This document shows positions 43,211-52,936 of a stretch of DNA of 64,000 nucleotides, one piece after another. The position numbers were made by a program, and so were the translations under genes. The notes below the pieces were generated by a model, which saw only the letters and a list, made by a program, of their open reading frames with translations, did no database searches and was not told where the DNA came from. The DNA lies in assembly GCF_017742245.1 (NCBI RefSeq), contig NZ_JAGHKO010000001.1, positions 1,083,061 to 1,147,060 of the forward strand, read 5' to 3'. This DNA comes from Niastella soli. Its GTDB lineage: Bacteria > Bacteroidota > Bacteroidia > Chitinophagales > Chitinophagaceae. Numbering within the stretch: position 1 is the first letter of the stretch; every line of letters begins with the position of its first letter.

Positions 43211-44758
43211 ATGCAACAGGCAGGCTTTAATAAAATTATTGCAGGCCTGTTTATTATCGGGGCACTGGTTGGCTTATATTTTCAGTTTGCCTTTCATAAG
43301 TTTTTAAATAACGACACCCTGAGTTACATTAACCTGGCTGAAAGATATGCAGCCGGGGACTGGGAACATGCCATTAATGGTTACTGGTCGCCTATGTACT
43401 CATGGCTGTTGTGTTGCTGTAAACTGGTCCATCTGCCTCTGTTGCCATGTTGTTATGTTATAAATTTTATTTTCGCTGGCAGTGGTTTATACATATTATG
43501 CAAGTTCGCTTACCGCTACTTAAAGCAAGCGCTGTTTTATTTTGCCTTTAGCGGCTACGCCCTGTTGTTGATGTTGTATTATGCCATGTCAACACTTACG
43601 CCAGACCTGATGGCAACAGTTTTATGTTTAGGGTTCCTTTTACTGATAACTGATAACCGCTTTTCACACAATAAACAATTCCCGTTACTGGCAGGCCTGG
43701 CCGGAGCCTGTGCATATTTCTCAAAAGCTTATAATTTTGTACCCATCCATTTGTTTTTGGGGTTGTTGGCACTACTGGTGATATTCAAAAACACGGCTGA
43801 CAAATTAAAACACCTTATTCCGATCCTAAAAACCTATGGCGTTTTTATTATTCTTTCTGCAATTTGGATCACCGTTTTAAGCATTCATGAAAACAAGCTC
43901 TGTTTTGCCACCTCGGGCCGGCTTAACCACAATTTGGTAAATCCTGACTATGGCAAGGACTTTCCTACCAATGAAAATTTATCTGCCCCGCCTTTCCCAA
44001 CAGCCTACAGCATTCATACTGACCCCACTCATTTGCTGGATGCATATGACTGGTCCCCCTTCAGTGATGAACGCAACTTTCACCATCAGTTAACCCTTAT
44101 AAAGGGTTCCTTCAGCGATTTGATCTGGAACCTGGACAATACCGGCGCTAAATGGCTGGTACTTTTCGCGTCCCTGTTAATACTGGCAATAACCCGGAAT
44201 AAAAGGAAGGAGATCATCTATGATCGCAGCATTCACAATATAACCTGGTTCTTTGCATGCTATCCATTGCTGTATCTGCCTTTGTTTATTCTGGACCGTT
44301 ACATCTTAACGGACATAATCCTTTTTCACCTGCTTCTTTTTTTCGTTGCTCAACAAGCCTGGGGCCAGATAAATAAAAAGATATTTCTCCCGGTTATTTC
44401 CATGCTACTACTTTTGAGCATTGTACCCTTTATTAAAATAGGCCATCGAAAGCTAACCCAGGCCTCCAGTGAATACCAATACTATAAAGGTTTTTACCAG
44501 CAAGTGCCGCAGCTCTCATTTTTAAAAGATCAATCCATTGCTGTAACACGTAACTCGCTGGTGGAAGCAACGCAGCTTTGCTATTATTTGCAATGCCGTA
44601 ATTATAATACCTGGACAGATATGCAGTATCAATCCCTGAAACAGTTCAACATCCGATTTCTGCTTTCAAAAACGGAGCTATCTGCTTATCCCTTTCTGCA
44701 TATAAAAAAGAAAATGCTACTGTCAACAGTAGCATTCTATGTGTATGAGGTTGAATAA
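43211..44758 (+). CDS. Multi-pass membrane protein, GT-C glycosyltransferase-like
   Basis: The 515-residue protein has about 10-11 predicted helices. A first extracytoplasmic loop (LNNDTLSYINLAERYAAGDW, ending INGYWSPMYSWL) carries the acidic motif seen in GT-C (ArnT/PMT-like) enzymes. A soluble C-terminal part of about 90 residues follows. These enzymes move sugars from polyprenyl-phosphate donors to lipids or proteins; acceptor and donor here are unknown. It begins 2 bp after metF, so it is co-transcribed with an apparently unrelated gene. Confidence 0.6.
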   Translation: MQQAGFNKIIAGLFIIGALVGLYFQFAFHKFLNNDTLSYINLAERYAAGDWEHAINGYWSPMYSWLLCCCKLVHLPLLPCCYVINFIFAGSGLYILCKFAYRYLKQALFYFAFSGYALLLMLYYAMSTLTPDLMATVLCLGFLLLITDNRFSHNKQFPLLAGLAGACAYFSKAYNFVPIHLFLGLLALLVIFKNTADKLKHLIPILKTYGVFIILSAIWITVLSIHENKLCFATSGRLNHNLVNPDYGKDFPTNENLSAPPFPTAYSIHTDPTHLLDAYDWSPFSDERNFHHQLTLIKGSFSDLIWNLDNTGAKWLVLFASLLILAITRNKRKEIIYDRSIHNITWFFACYPLLYLPLFILDRYILTDIILFHLLLFFVAQQAWGQINKKIFLPVISMLLLLSIVPFIKIGHRKLTQASSEYQYYKGFYQQVPQLSFLKDQSIAVTRNSLVEATQLCYYLQCRNYNTWTDMQYQSLKQFNIRFLLSKTELSAYPFLHIKKKMLLSTVAFYVYEVE

Positions 44759-44780
44759 TTGTAGCGGTGGTATTCCCTGA

Positions 44781-46724
44781 CTATTTGGGCAGGTTTTTCA
44801 GTTCTGCCTCATTTATTTTCACTGGATATTTTTTCTTAAGATCTGTTATCCATTTTTCTTCGAGGAATACCTGGTAATCGTTGATCACAAAACCACGGGC
44901 ATCATTAAACCCACGCATTTCGCGATTTGGATAAAGCTTAACTATGTAGGCAAATGCCACTGAATTATCTGATTCATTTTTCACATTGGCAGTGATCAGA
45001 CCTTCTGTAAAGTTGGTCCTTCCTACTACTGGGATCTGGTTCAATTCAAAACGGCCTGAATCGGCATTTAATTGCCCCCCGCTGGCATTGACATATTTTT
45101 GCCAGTCTTTATAGTTTTCCTTCATTTTTGTTCTGAATTCTTCTGCTTGCGCGCTTATAGCAGTCAGGATGATCGCATCTGCACTGCTTTCCCACCAGTA
45201 TTTATCTTTATGGGCGTTATAATAATTCTTCAATCCGGCCGAATCGGTGGAAGCAGGGTCCCAGATGTTGCGTTGCATGATCTCGAACAACAGGTTTCCT
45301 TCTTTAAACTCGTTCAACTGGTACTTGAAATCTTTATTAAACTCTTCCAGGTGCTGGCGGTAATAATCGAATGCGCTTACTTCAGTGAATTCCTGCAACA
45401 TTTGCGCCCTGGTCTTTCCGGCTTTCATGTTGTCATAGTTACGCAGGGTTTCCAGATAGGTCTCAAAATCTTTTACGGCAACTGTTTTCTTTGTAAAAGA
45501 GAACAGGGGTGTTTTAGCGGTAACATCTACAAAAACCGGTGTGCGTTTATTGTCTAAAACACTATCGGCAAATATAAAAAGGTGCTGTTCGTTTACTTTA
45601 TTCTTTTTAAAACCAGTAACCTGTAGTATTTTCTTCAGCAACATTTTTTGCGAAACCTCCAATCTGTCGGTTTGTACAATGCGTTGCTTCATATCGTCGC
45701 GCAGTGGTGTATTGGTGATATCGCCGGTTGCCGGTTTGTAACTCAACCGTTTTATAAGATGATAACCAAAACTGCTTAATACAGGTCTGCTTATTTCTCC
45801 ATCTTTTTTAAGTGCAAAGGCGGCGTTCTCAAAGGGCAGTTCATATTGTCCAACTCCAAACTCCATCATTTCACCGCCAGCCTGCCAGGAAATATTATCG
45901 TTGCTGTATCGTGTTACCAGTACTTTAAAATCACTGCCGGTGTTCAACACGTTATAAATTGAATCGGCTCTTTTTTTAATTACTTCTTTTTGTGCATCGC
46001 TGGCGTCAGGTGGGAATGAGAGTAAAATTTGAGCCACTTTCATTCTGCCCAGCGCTTCTCTTTCGCCCAGGTTTTTGAAAATATGAAATCCGGCTTTGCT
46101 GCGAACGGGTGCTGAGTATTTATTAACTGCTGTGCTGTATACAGCATTTTCCAGTTCGTAGGGCAGTACCAGTGAAGTAATATAGCCAACATCGCCTTTG
46201 TTTTCTGAAACGGTGGCATCTTCAGAATACTGTGCTGCTATCTTTGCAAAATCCTGGCCCTTTTGAAGCTGGTCCCAGGCGGCATTGATTTTATCCTGAG
46301 CCTTTTTGATGTCTTCTAAAGTAGCATTTTTTCCGGCAGCTACGAAGATGTGGGCAAGATGAATATCTTTTTTACCGCGAACAATGGCTTCGGTAGTAAG
46401 CTCATTAATACTGGCTTCGTCGCGTACGTAACCATCAATTATCTGGTTGCGGAAGCTGTTCCACTCTGCCTGCTGGTTAGCCAGCGTGTCCATTTTTTTA
46501 TCAAGGGCCGCCTGTACTTTCAGCTTGAAGCGAATGTACAATTCCAGGTAATCGCGATAGGTTTGATCGGTAGGCCTGGTATCAGAATTATTCTTGTTGT
46601 AGGCCTTCAGAAATTCATTCTTTGTAACCGATTTACCGCCATAGGTAAACAATACCTGGGCGTTTGCGGCGGCAGTCATGAAGATCAGTGATGTAGCAAG
46701 AGCCGCTTTACTGATTACAGTCAT
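44781..46724 (-). CDS. Periplasmic peptidyl-prolyl isomerase with parvulin domains
   Basis: Read from the ATG at 46724, the 647-residue protein begins with a signal peptide (MTVISKAALATSLIFMTAAA, cleaved before QVLF). The ATG at 46763 would overlap the upstream gene and precede the signal. Two parvulin (PpiC) domains lie at about 120-230 (KKDIHLAHIFVAAGKN) and 235-340 (GRMKVAQILLSFPPD). A long C-terminal helical part follows. It would help fold outer-membrane or secreted proteins. The TlpA-like gene ends 5 bp upstream, so the two form an envelope-folding operon. Confidence 0.82.
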   Translation of the reverse strand: MTVISKAALATSLIFMTAAANAQVLFTYGGKSVTKNEFLKAYNKNNSDTRPTDQTYRDYLELYIRFKLKVQAALDKKMDTLANQQAEWNSFRNQIIDGYVRDEASINELTTEAIVRGKKDIHLAHIFVAAGKNATLEDIKKAQDKINAAWDQLQKGQDFAKIAAQYSEDATVSENKGDVGYITSLVLPYELENAVYSTAVNKYSAPVRSKAGFHIFKNLGEREALGRMKVAQILLSFPPDASDAQKEVIKKRADSIYNVLNTGSDFKVLVTRYSNDNISWQAGGEMMEFGVGQYELPFENAAFALKKDGEISRPVLSSFGYHLIKRLSYKPATGDITNTPLRDDMKQRIVQTDRLEVSQKMLLKKILQVTGFKKNKVNEQHLFIFADSVLDNKRTPVFVDVTAKTPLFSFTKKTVAVKDFETYLETLRNYDNMKAGKTRAQMLQEFTEVSAFDYYRQHLEEFNKDFKYQLNEFKEGNLLFEIMQRNIWDPASTDSAGLKNYYNAHKDKYWWESSADAIILTAISAQAEEFRTKMKENYKDWQKYVNASGGQLNADSGRFELNQIPVVGRTNFTEGLITANVKNESDNSVAFAYIVKLYPNREMRGFNDARGFVINDYQVFLEEKWITDLKKKYPVKINEAELKNLPK

Positions 46725-46728
46725 AATG

Positions 46729-48168
46729 CTAGTTAATTTTTTTATTTTTAAGTTTAAGATCAATCACTTCATCCAGTTGCTGGTAGCTGAGCTTTTTTGC
46801 TATGATATTCTTGTCTTTATCCAGCAAATACAGAATAGGGGTCTGGTACACATCGTACAACTGACGATAATTAGGTTTGCCTGCAGCTTCTTCCTCTTTT
46901 TGCTGAGCAGGTAACTGGTAAACATGCGTCCAGCCGGTGAGCTTATTATCGTTGATGAATTTTTTCCAGTTATCCATGCCGCCATCTACCATTACCCCGT
47001 ATAAAGCAACGCCTTCATTTTTCCATTTTGCTTTATATATAGAATCAACTTTAGGCACTGTTTCTTTACAATGGCTGCAGGTGGGGTCCCAGAAACAGAT
47101 CACAACAAAATTGCTGTTTATGTTATGCAAAGGAGCCGGTTTGTCGAGGGTATCTACCAGGTTCAGTGGGGCGGCTGGTTGCCCAATCTGGTTAGCCATC
47201 ATGCTGTAAGCCCTTTTGAACATAAAATCTTTATACTGTTGTGTAAAGAAGTCGGCCTGACCGGCATTGATGTATTTTTCAAACAGGTGAACAAATACCG
47301 CATCCTGGCCCATATATTCAGGATTGATATATTTCTGTACAAAATGCACCATCAGGAATTTGAACATCTCTGTATTGCTTCTTGAATACAACAACATATG
47401 GTCAACTTCCTGTATTATTGAATCGGGGGCCGGCGCTACCAGTTCTTTATAATATTTTTCAAGCTTTGATTCAAAAAAGGGAGTACGCACCAGTCTTCCA
47501 TCACTGAAGGAAATGCCATCCCAATAATGCGATTTAAAATACCGGTACGCGTAAAGGGAGTCGTACTTTCCGCCGGGGTGTTTTGCTCCTGGCGGAATTA
47601 CAGGTTCTTTCATTGCCTGGAACAGGGTAGCAAGAAATGAATTGGAATTTTTAGCGATCATGCTATCCCGGTATACCTGCATTCTATCCGTAAGCTGTTT
47701 TAACCGGGCTTTCAACCTTGTTGAATCCTTGCTATTCTTTACCTTTTTTAAATCAGTGCTGGTATTATTGATCTCGTTCCCTATTTGGCTTGTGAACCGG
47801 GTATACAAATGGAACAGGTTGTTTTCCTGCGAACCGGTAAAAACTACATTATTGGGCAACGTTGCCGAATCGGCAGCTATGGAAAACTGTTGTTGCTTAT
47901 CAATCAGCAGTTCGAACAGGATCTCCTTATGGGGTGAAACAATAAAGTAAATACCACCTGGCAGCGGTTCTTTTCCAGAAAACTTGCCTTTGCCATTCTC
48001 ATCCAGTAGGGTGGAGTCGGCCAGGGCCTTTAGCCTGCCATAATAATAACCCAGATATATGTAGGTATTCTTATAAGGCTTTAATGTAATAGGAATATTA
48101 TAACCCGACTGTGCTTCAGCTAATGTACAGCTTATCAACAGGATAGCGAGCGATAAAAGTCTTTTCAT
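46729..48168 (-). CDS. Periplasmic thioredoxin-like protein with DUF4369/DUF5106-like N-terminus
   Basis: The 479-residue protein has a signal peptide (cleavage after SCTLAEA, about residue 19). A beta-rich DUF4369-like domain (about 25-125) and a helical DUF5106-like region (about 130-320) come next. The C-terminal TlpA/thioredoxin domain has the redox motif CSHC in FWDPTCSHCKETVPKVD and a cis-Pro in VYQTPILYLL. It probably acts as a disulfide reductase or isomerase in the periplasm. It lies 4 bp upstream of the PPIase gene, a link that supports a joint role in envelope protein folding. Confidence 0.83.
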   Translation of the reverse strand: MKRLLSLAILLISCTLAEAQSGYNIPITLKPYKNTYIYLGYYYGRLKALADSTLLDENGKGKFSGKEPLPGGIYFIVSPHKEILFELLIDKQQQFSIAADSATLPNNVVFTGSQENNLFHLYTRFTSQIGNEINNTSTDLKKVKNSKDSTRLKARLKQLTDRMQVYRDSMIAKNSNSFLATLFQAMKEPVIPPGAKHPGGKYDSLYAYRYFKSHYWDGISFSDGRLVRTPFFESKLEKYYKELVAPAPDSIIQEVDHMLLYSRSNTEMFKFLMVHFVQKYINPEYMGQDAVFVHLFEKYINAGQADFFTQQYKDFMFKRAYSMMANQIGQPAAPLNLVDTLDKPAPLHNINSNFVVICFWDPTCSHCKETVPKVDSIYKAKWKNEGVALYGVMVDGGMDNWKKFINDNKLTGWTHVYQLPAQQKEEEAAGKPNYRQLYDVYQTPILYLLDKDKNIIAKKLSYQQLDEVIDLKLKNKKIN

Positions 48169-48353
48169 AGTGTTGCAATAACAGAAAAATACCTGATTTA
48201 TTGAAAATAAAAACGCTTAAGTTGTTAATTCCTTGCAAAGGTAATGGGATATACATGTTAACATAGTTGAAAAGTTACCTATTACAGGCCGGATAACCTT
48301 ATTATACCCCTATTTGATTTCGATGGTCTATTTTTGCATTATAATATTTACTG

Positions 48354-49610
48354 ATGAAACTAAGCCATCTTGCCGAAACTTTGATCGGTTCGGAAATTGT
48401 AAAACTGGGCGGAGAAATACGCGATAAAATCCGTGCGGGTGAAAGGATCTATAACTTTACGGTTGGTGATTTTGACCCATCCATTTTCCCTATACCCAAA
48501 GAACTGGAAGAAGAGATCATTAAGGCCTACCGGGAGCATTTTACCAATTACCCCGCAGGAGATGGAAATCTCGATCTGCGGGAGGCCATCGCTCACTTCC
48601 TGAAAGAACGGGAGCAGCTTACCTATAAACCTGCTGAGATCCTGGTGGCCTCTGGTGGCCGGCCGCTTATTTATTCTTTATACCGCGCCGTTTGCGATAA
48701 GGAAGATAAAGTGATCTATGCAGTACCTTCCTGGAACAATAACCATTATACGCATTTTATAGGGGCAGAGCATGTGGTAATTGAAGCCCGGGCTGAAAAT
48801 AACTTTATGCCCATTGCCAAAGACATTAAACCACATTTAAAAGGCGCCACTTTACTGGCCCTGTGCTCGCCCCAAAATCCCACGGGTACCACTTTTACCA
48901 AACACGACCTGGAAGCCATCTGTGACATGGTGTTGGAAGAAAACAGCCGCCGGGGTGATAATGAGAAGAAGTTGTATGTGATGTACGATCAAATGTACTG
49001 GCAGCTTACGTTTGGTGATATTGAGCATTACAACCCCGTTTCACTTAGGCCGGCCATGCAAGCTTATACGATCTTTATTGATGCCATCAGTAAGTGTTTT
49101 GCTGCTACCGGTGTTCGTGTAGGCTGGGCCTTTGGGCCCCAGGTAATTCGCGATAAAATGAATGCCATTTTAAGCCATCTTGGGGCCTGGGCTCCCATGG
49201 CCGAACAAAAAGCCTGCGCCCGTTTCCTGTACAATAATGACGCCATCGACAATTACCTGAAGCATTTCAAAGGGGAGGTGGAAGTTCGTTTGCGGGATAT
49301 CTATAATGGTTTGCAGGAACTGAAAAAAGAAGGCTTTTCCGTTGATGCCATTGCACCGCAGGCGGCTATATACCTTACTATAAAAATTGACCTGGTTGGT
49401 AAAAAAACAAAAAGTGGCAACCAGCTATTACAACAAAGCGATGTTACCGCTTATTTGTTGAACGAAGCTAAACTGGCCGTGGTGCCTTTTTATGCGTTTG
49501 GTGCCGACCGTTCCTCGCCCTGGTACCGGTTAAGCGTGGGTACCTGTAAAAAAGAAGAGATCGGTGAAATGATCAGTCAGTTGAGGAGTGCTTTGAAGCA
49601 ACTTAGTTAG
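48354..49610 (+). CDS. PLP-dependent class I/II aminotransferase
   Basis: The 418-residue fold-type I aminotransferase has the PLP lysine Lys247 in DAISKCFAATGVRVGWAFGP and the cofactor-site segments LVASGGRPLIYSLYRAV, LCSPQNPTGTTF and VMYDQMYW. The substrate-carboxylate Arg sits in PWYRLSVGTC. It resembles aspartate-type aminotransferases of Bacteroidota; the substrate cannot be named. It is monocistronic with a strong terminator. A TATTTTTG box lies at 48329-48336. Confidence 0.85.
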   Translation: MKLSHLAETLIGSEIVKLGGEIRDKIRAGERIYNFTVGDFDPSIFPIPKELEEEIIKAYREHFTNYPAGDGNLDLREAIAHFLKEREQLTYKPAEILVASGGRPLIYSLYRAVCDKEDKVIYAVPSWNNNHYTHFIGAEHVVIEARAENNFMPIAKDIKPHLKGATLLALCSPQNPTGTTFTKHDLEAICDMVLEENSRRGDNEKKLYVMYDQMYWQLTFGDIEHYNPVSLRPAMQAYTIFIDAISKCFAATGVRVGWAFGPQVIRDKMNAILSHLGAWAPMAEQKACARFLYNNDAIDNYLKHFKGEVEVRLRDIYNGLQELKKEGFSVDAIAPQAAIYLTIKIDLVGKKTKSGNQLLQQSDVTAYLLNEAKLAVVPFYAFGADRSSPWYRLSVGTCKKEEIGEMISQLRSALKQLS

Positions 49611-49623
49611 ATGCCTATAAAAG

Positions 49624-49656
49624 AAGCGTGGCACGGTTTGAAACCGTGCCACGCTT
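49624..49656. terminator. Bidirectional terminator between convergent genes
   Basis: A 16-bp perfect stem (AAGCGTGGCACGG... with its complement) has a very short loop at 49640. It sits between the aminotransferase and the convergent small ORF at 49667. A/T-rich flanks follow on both sides. Confidence 0.8.
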
Positions 49657-49666
49657 TATATTTAGA

Positions 49667-49921
49667 CTAATTCTTATTGCAGATAAATACAAAAGGCTTT
49701 AAAATATCCTTTTCAATTATCTTTTGTAACTGGGCCTTTTTTGTAAGGACGCGATATTTCTGCAGATCGAATACTTCATGCGCCTGGCAAAAACTCTCCA
49801 GCGTTTCAAAATCCCCTAAGAGCGTATTCAACTGTTGAAGCTCATATTGCATGGCTTCCTGGTTTGTAAAAGCATCTTTTACCAAGACAAGCAAATCGCG
49901 ATTAGAGTTTTTCATTTCCAT
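49667..49921 (-). CDS. Small hypothetical protein behind a mini-lipoprotein
   Basis: I place the start at the ATG at 49921 (MEMKNSNRDLLVLVKDAF), 5 bp after the stop of the small lipoprotein gene. This gives 84 residues. The longer frame back to 49966 would overlap that gene. The product is charged and helical (ALQQLN-type heptads, KKAQLQKIIEKDILKPF) and has no signal peptide. The function is unknown; the tight spacing indicates one transcript with the lipoprotein. Confidence 0.5.
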   Translation of the reverse strand: MEMKNSNRDLLVLVKDAFTNQEAMQYELQQLNTLLGDFETLESFCQAHEVFDLQKYRVLTKKAQLQKIIEKDILKPFVFICNKN

Positions 49922-49926
49922 CGGCT

Positions 49927-50070
49927 TTAATAACCTACAAATCCCCTGTTTAAACCGCAGCCGCATTTTTTGGATGAACCGCCACCAGCGATCCTATTTC
50001 CCGAACTGCAACTGGCCATAACCAGGCTAACAATTAACAAAATGATTACGGAAAAACATACTTTCTTCAT
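49927..50070 (-). CDS. 47-residue lipoprotein ending KKCGCGLNRGFVGY
   Basis: This small gene is translated as MKKVCFSVIILLIVSLVMAS, then Cys21 (lipobox MASC), a Ser/Gly/Asn linker and the tail KKCGCGLNRGFVGY. The signal peptide, lipobox and cysteine-rich tail make it a convincing mini-lipoprotein with only about 27 mature residues. I recall similar CGC-x-LN-x-GFVGY tails in other Bacteroidota small proteins, but this is from memory. It overlaps no other gene and precedes the 84-residue ORF by 5 bp. The role is unknown. Confidence 0.72.
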   Translation of the reverse strand: MKKVCFSVIILLIVSLVMASCSSGNRIAGGGSSKKCGCGLNRGFVGY

Positions 50071-50123
50071 ATACTTGGTTCTTACTAAATTAAGCTATTT
50101 TACGAACAAATTAGTACTTCATA

Positions 50124-51236
50124 TTGGCCGAAATCAACAATTTTAACACCCAATCGAAAAAGCCTATCGTACTATTATCCCCCCTCGACTGGGGATTAGG
50201 CCATACAACCCGCTGTATTCCTATCATTCACGAATTACAGTATCAGGGTTGTACAGTTATTATAGCCTGTAATTCAACACAAAAAATGTTGTTGATCCGG
50301 GAATTTCCCCAGCTAACATACGTGCATTTGGCAGGCTATAATTTGAAATACGGCAAAAAGAGGTGGGGTACTATGGTCCGGATCATCCTCCAGATTCCAA
50401 AAATATTGATCAAAATCAATAACGAAAAAAACTGGTTAAATATTTTCCTTAAATCGCAACCCGTTGATTGTATCATTTCTGACAACCGGTTCGGTTTATA
50501 TACACGCAAAATTCCTTCCATTTTCATCACCCATCAGTTAAATATAAAAACCGGACTTGGAAAGTTGACTGACAAGCTGGTTCAATGGTTAAACTATCGT
50601 CGTATAAACCGGTTTTCCACCTGTTGGGTGCCTGACGGCAAGGGATCAAAAACCCTGGCCGGCCAGTTATCGCACCCGCTCGCATTACCCGCAATACCAG
50701 TGCAATACATTGGCGGACTGAGCCGGTTAAATCCTTGTTCCGCCATAACCAATTCAGTAAAATTATTGGTCATACTTTCGGGGCCTGAACCACAACGTAC
50801 CATTTTTGAAAACCTTTTAAGGCGGCAGTTGGAACAACAACCGGGAAAAACCATATTGGTAAGGGGATTGCCAGGCGAGGGGGATGAGGTGCAGGTAAAA
50901 AACGATCTGATAATATACAATCACCTTCCGGCCGGTTTGTTGAATAACCTGATGTGCAATGCAGAATTAGTGATCAGCCGTTCTGGCTATACTACCGTAA
51001 TGGACTTGTTGAAGCTTGGTAAAAAAAGTATTTTGGTGCCTACGCCCGGGCAGGCAGAACAGGAATATGTGGCCACCCACCTGCTCAAAGAGCAACTGGC
51101 CTATACCGTTCCACAGTCTCAGTTCAACTTACAAAAAGCACTGGAAGCAGCCGGAAAATTCCGTTATAAGTTGAATGCCTGGCCAATGGAAGATTATAAA
51201 AAAGCGATCAAAGGCCTGCTTGAACAAATCAAATAA
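50124..51236 (+). CDS. GT-B fold glycosyltransferase (MurG-like)
   Basis: The 370-residue cytoplasmic or membrane-associated protein has an N-terminal Rossmann part starting VLLSPLDWGLGHTTRCIPI, a glycine-rich donor loop of the GT28/MurG kind. The C-terminal part has LVISRSGYTTVMDLLKLGKKSILVP, the nucleotide-sugar-binding region. It would move a sugar from a nucleotide donor; the acceptor is unknown. It starts 53 bp from the divergent mini-lipoprotein gene. Confidence 0.75.
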   Translation: MAEINNFNTQSKKPIVLLSPLDWGLGHTTRCIPIIHELQYQGCTVIIACNSTQKMLLIREFPQLTYVHLAGYNLKYGKKRWGTMVRIILQIPKILIKINNEKNWLNIFLKSQPVDCIISDNRFGLYTRKIPSIFITHQLNIKTGLGKLTDKLVQWLNYRRINRFSTCWVPDGKGSKTLAGQLSHPLALPAIPVQYIGGLSRLNPCSAITNSVKLLVILSGPEPQRTIFENLLRRQLEQQPGKTILVRGLPGEGDEVQVKNDLIIYNHLPAGLLNNLMCNAELVISRSGYTTVMDLLKLGKKSILVPTPGQAEQEYVATHLLKEQLAYTVPQSQFNLQKALEAAGKFRYKLNAWPMEDYKKAIKGLLEQIK

Positions 51237-51247
51237 ACCATAAGGTC

Positions 51248-51343
51248 ACATCCCATCATCCCAATCATCTCATCCATCCCATAAATTCCACCATCCCAGT
51301 CCATCTATTATCCCAGCTCATCCAATTAATCCCATAAATCCCG
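51248..51343. repeat. Degenerate CATCCCA-type array
   Basis: The spacer between the glycosyltransferase gene and the SixA-like gene is built of about ten imperfect copies of CATCCCA/ATCCCA with variable spacing. It is low-complexity spacer DNA; no gene is present. Confidence 0.6.
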
Positions 51344-51345
51344 TT

Positions 51346-51837
51346 TCAGACAGCCTTCGGATAATCAAAGAACCAATACTCTTTCTGCGCTTCTTTAAAA
51401 TCAGTCCAGTCTTTAATATCTACTTTAATGGCAAAGATGGCGCAGGTGGGCATATCGTCTATACGCACATCGGTTAATTCATTGGCAAATTCTGTAATTC
51501 CGGGGTTATGCGCAAAGAGGGCAATGGTATTTGCCGATGCGGGCGCTTTTGCAATGACATCATAAAATGCTTCGGGACCAGCGAGGTATAACTCCGGCAT
51601 GAGGATAATGTCTTCTTTTTCGCCACCATATTCTTTAATGAACAGCGAGGCTGTTTTACGCGCTCTTTTAGCGGAGCTGGAGATAAAGGCGTCTATCTTC
51701 ACTTTGCGTTCCAGTAACCGGCCGGCCATCCTGGGCGCATCTTCCTTACCTCTTTCATTTAATGGGCGATCAAAATCTTCAACACCCGGTTGATCCCAAC
51801 TGCTCTTTGCGTGCCTTATGATTATTACTGTCTTCAT
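51346..51837 (-). CDS. SixA-like histidine phosphatase
   Basis: The 163-residue single-domain phosphatase has the catalytic RHG-type motif in IIIRHAKSSWDQP, ISSSAKRARKTASLF, and a second catalytic His in LFAHNPGITEFANEL. SixA family members remove phosphate from phosphohistidine proteins; other substrates are possible. It is minus strand and single. The 213-bp gap to the response regulator gene (51838-52050) holds nothing I can identify. Confidence 0.85.
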   Translation of the reverse strand: MKTVIIIRHAKSSWDQPGVEDFDRPLNERGKEDAPRMAGRLLERKVKIDAFISSSAKRARKTASLFIKEYGGEKEDIILMPELYLAGPEAFYDVIAKAPASANTIALFAHNPGITEFANELTDVRIDDMPTCAIFAIKVDIKDWTDFKEAQKEYWFFDYPKAV

Positions 51838-52050
51838 AAAAAAATAATAGGGGGATTAATCCCCCTAAAAATAATGAGTTCGATCAAAGGAATCAGAAAT
51901 TTAACAGGTTCCTGTTATTAAAATTGGTTCCCCATAGGAAGCTAAACGGTCGGCAAGTGCATTGCCGCAAATACTTTGCCAAACGCATTTATCAGTGGGG
52001 AAAAATACGATTTACCAGGCGTATAATGAACCAATAAAAAACGAGGAGAA

Positions 52051-52686
52051 TTACAGTCCGCTTGAATTGATATAATTAATCAGCGATGCTGTATTTTTTA
52101 CCTTTAATTTCTTTAAAATATTGTGGCGATGCACCTCTACGGTCTTTATAGATATCGCTAACTTATCTGCAATTTCTTTTGATGATAATCCATTGCGAAT
52201 AAGGTTTATCACTTCTATTTCGCGTTCAGAAAGTTGATTCAATCCATCTCCTCCTTCCTCTTCACTCATCATTTGCTCAGATAGAATGTTTTTCACTTCC
52301 TGGCATATATACACATTACCTGCAGTTACCTCGTGAATGGCATCCAGCATTTCCTTTCGGGGAGAGTTCTTTGTTACGTATCCACGGGCACCCAGACGCA
52401 GCATTTTTTTCGCGTACGCAGGCTGTGAGTGCATGGAAACAGCAATAACTTTTGAACCAGGTGATAGCTTACGGATCATTTTTAAAATGTCGAAGCCATT
52501 CAGTGGAGACATATTAATGTCAAGAAGCACAATGTTGGGACGTTTATCCCTTGCAATTTCAATGGCCCGTTGACCATCCCCTAATTCAGCAATAACTTCC
52601 AGTTCTTCGTTCCGTCCTAACAAATACGACCAGGTTTCGCGGATCAAGGTGTGATCATCAACAATCATGATGGTAATTTTACTCAT
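52051..52686 (-). CDS. NarL/FixJ-type response regulator (orphan)
   Basis: The 211-residue regulator has a receiver domain (1-120) with acidic residues Asp10/Asp11, phospho-acceptor Asp56 in VLLDINMSPLNG and switch residues in AVSMHSQPAYAKK. A LuxR-type HTH output domain spans about 145-205 (LSEREIEVINLIRNGLSSKEIADKL). Close in sequence to the regulator at 55247, it has no adjacent kinase: the PurF homologue lies in between. It might accept phosphate from the kinase at 55904. The 250-bp upstream gap holds no gene. Confidence 0.88.
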   Translation of the reverse strand: MSKITIMIVDDHTLIRETWSYLLGRNEELEVIAELGDGQRAIEIARDKRPNIVLLDINMSPLNGFDILKMIRKLSPGSKVIAVSMHSQPAYAKKMLRLGARGYVTKNSPRKEMLDAIHEVTAGNVYICQEVKNILSEQMMSEEEGGDGLNQLSEREIEVINLIRNGLSSKEIADKLAISIKTVEVHRHNILKKLKVKNTASLINYINSSGL

Positions 52687-52936
52687 ACTAATTTTTTTTC
52701 AGTAGTGTGTGAATGAGCTAATAAACTGCACAACGGCACGCAAAACAGGCACCAGGACTGTTTCATCAGGACCTTTTGTACAACTACTAATGGATGAGCT
52801 TATACCGTTGTTTTCTTGGGGTTTCGAAGAGGTTACATATAATCCATTACCTGATATTAAGCATTTTTTCTGATATACGCAAATACCATACTAAATATGC
52901 ATTAATAACAGTATAACTTTCAATCAACTAGATTTT

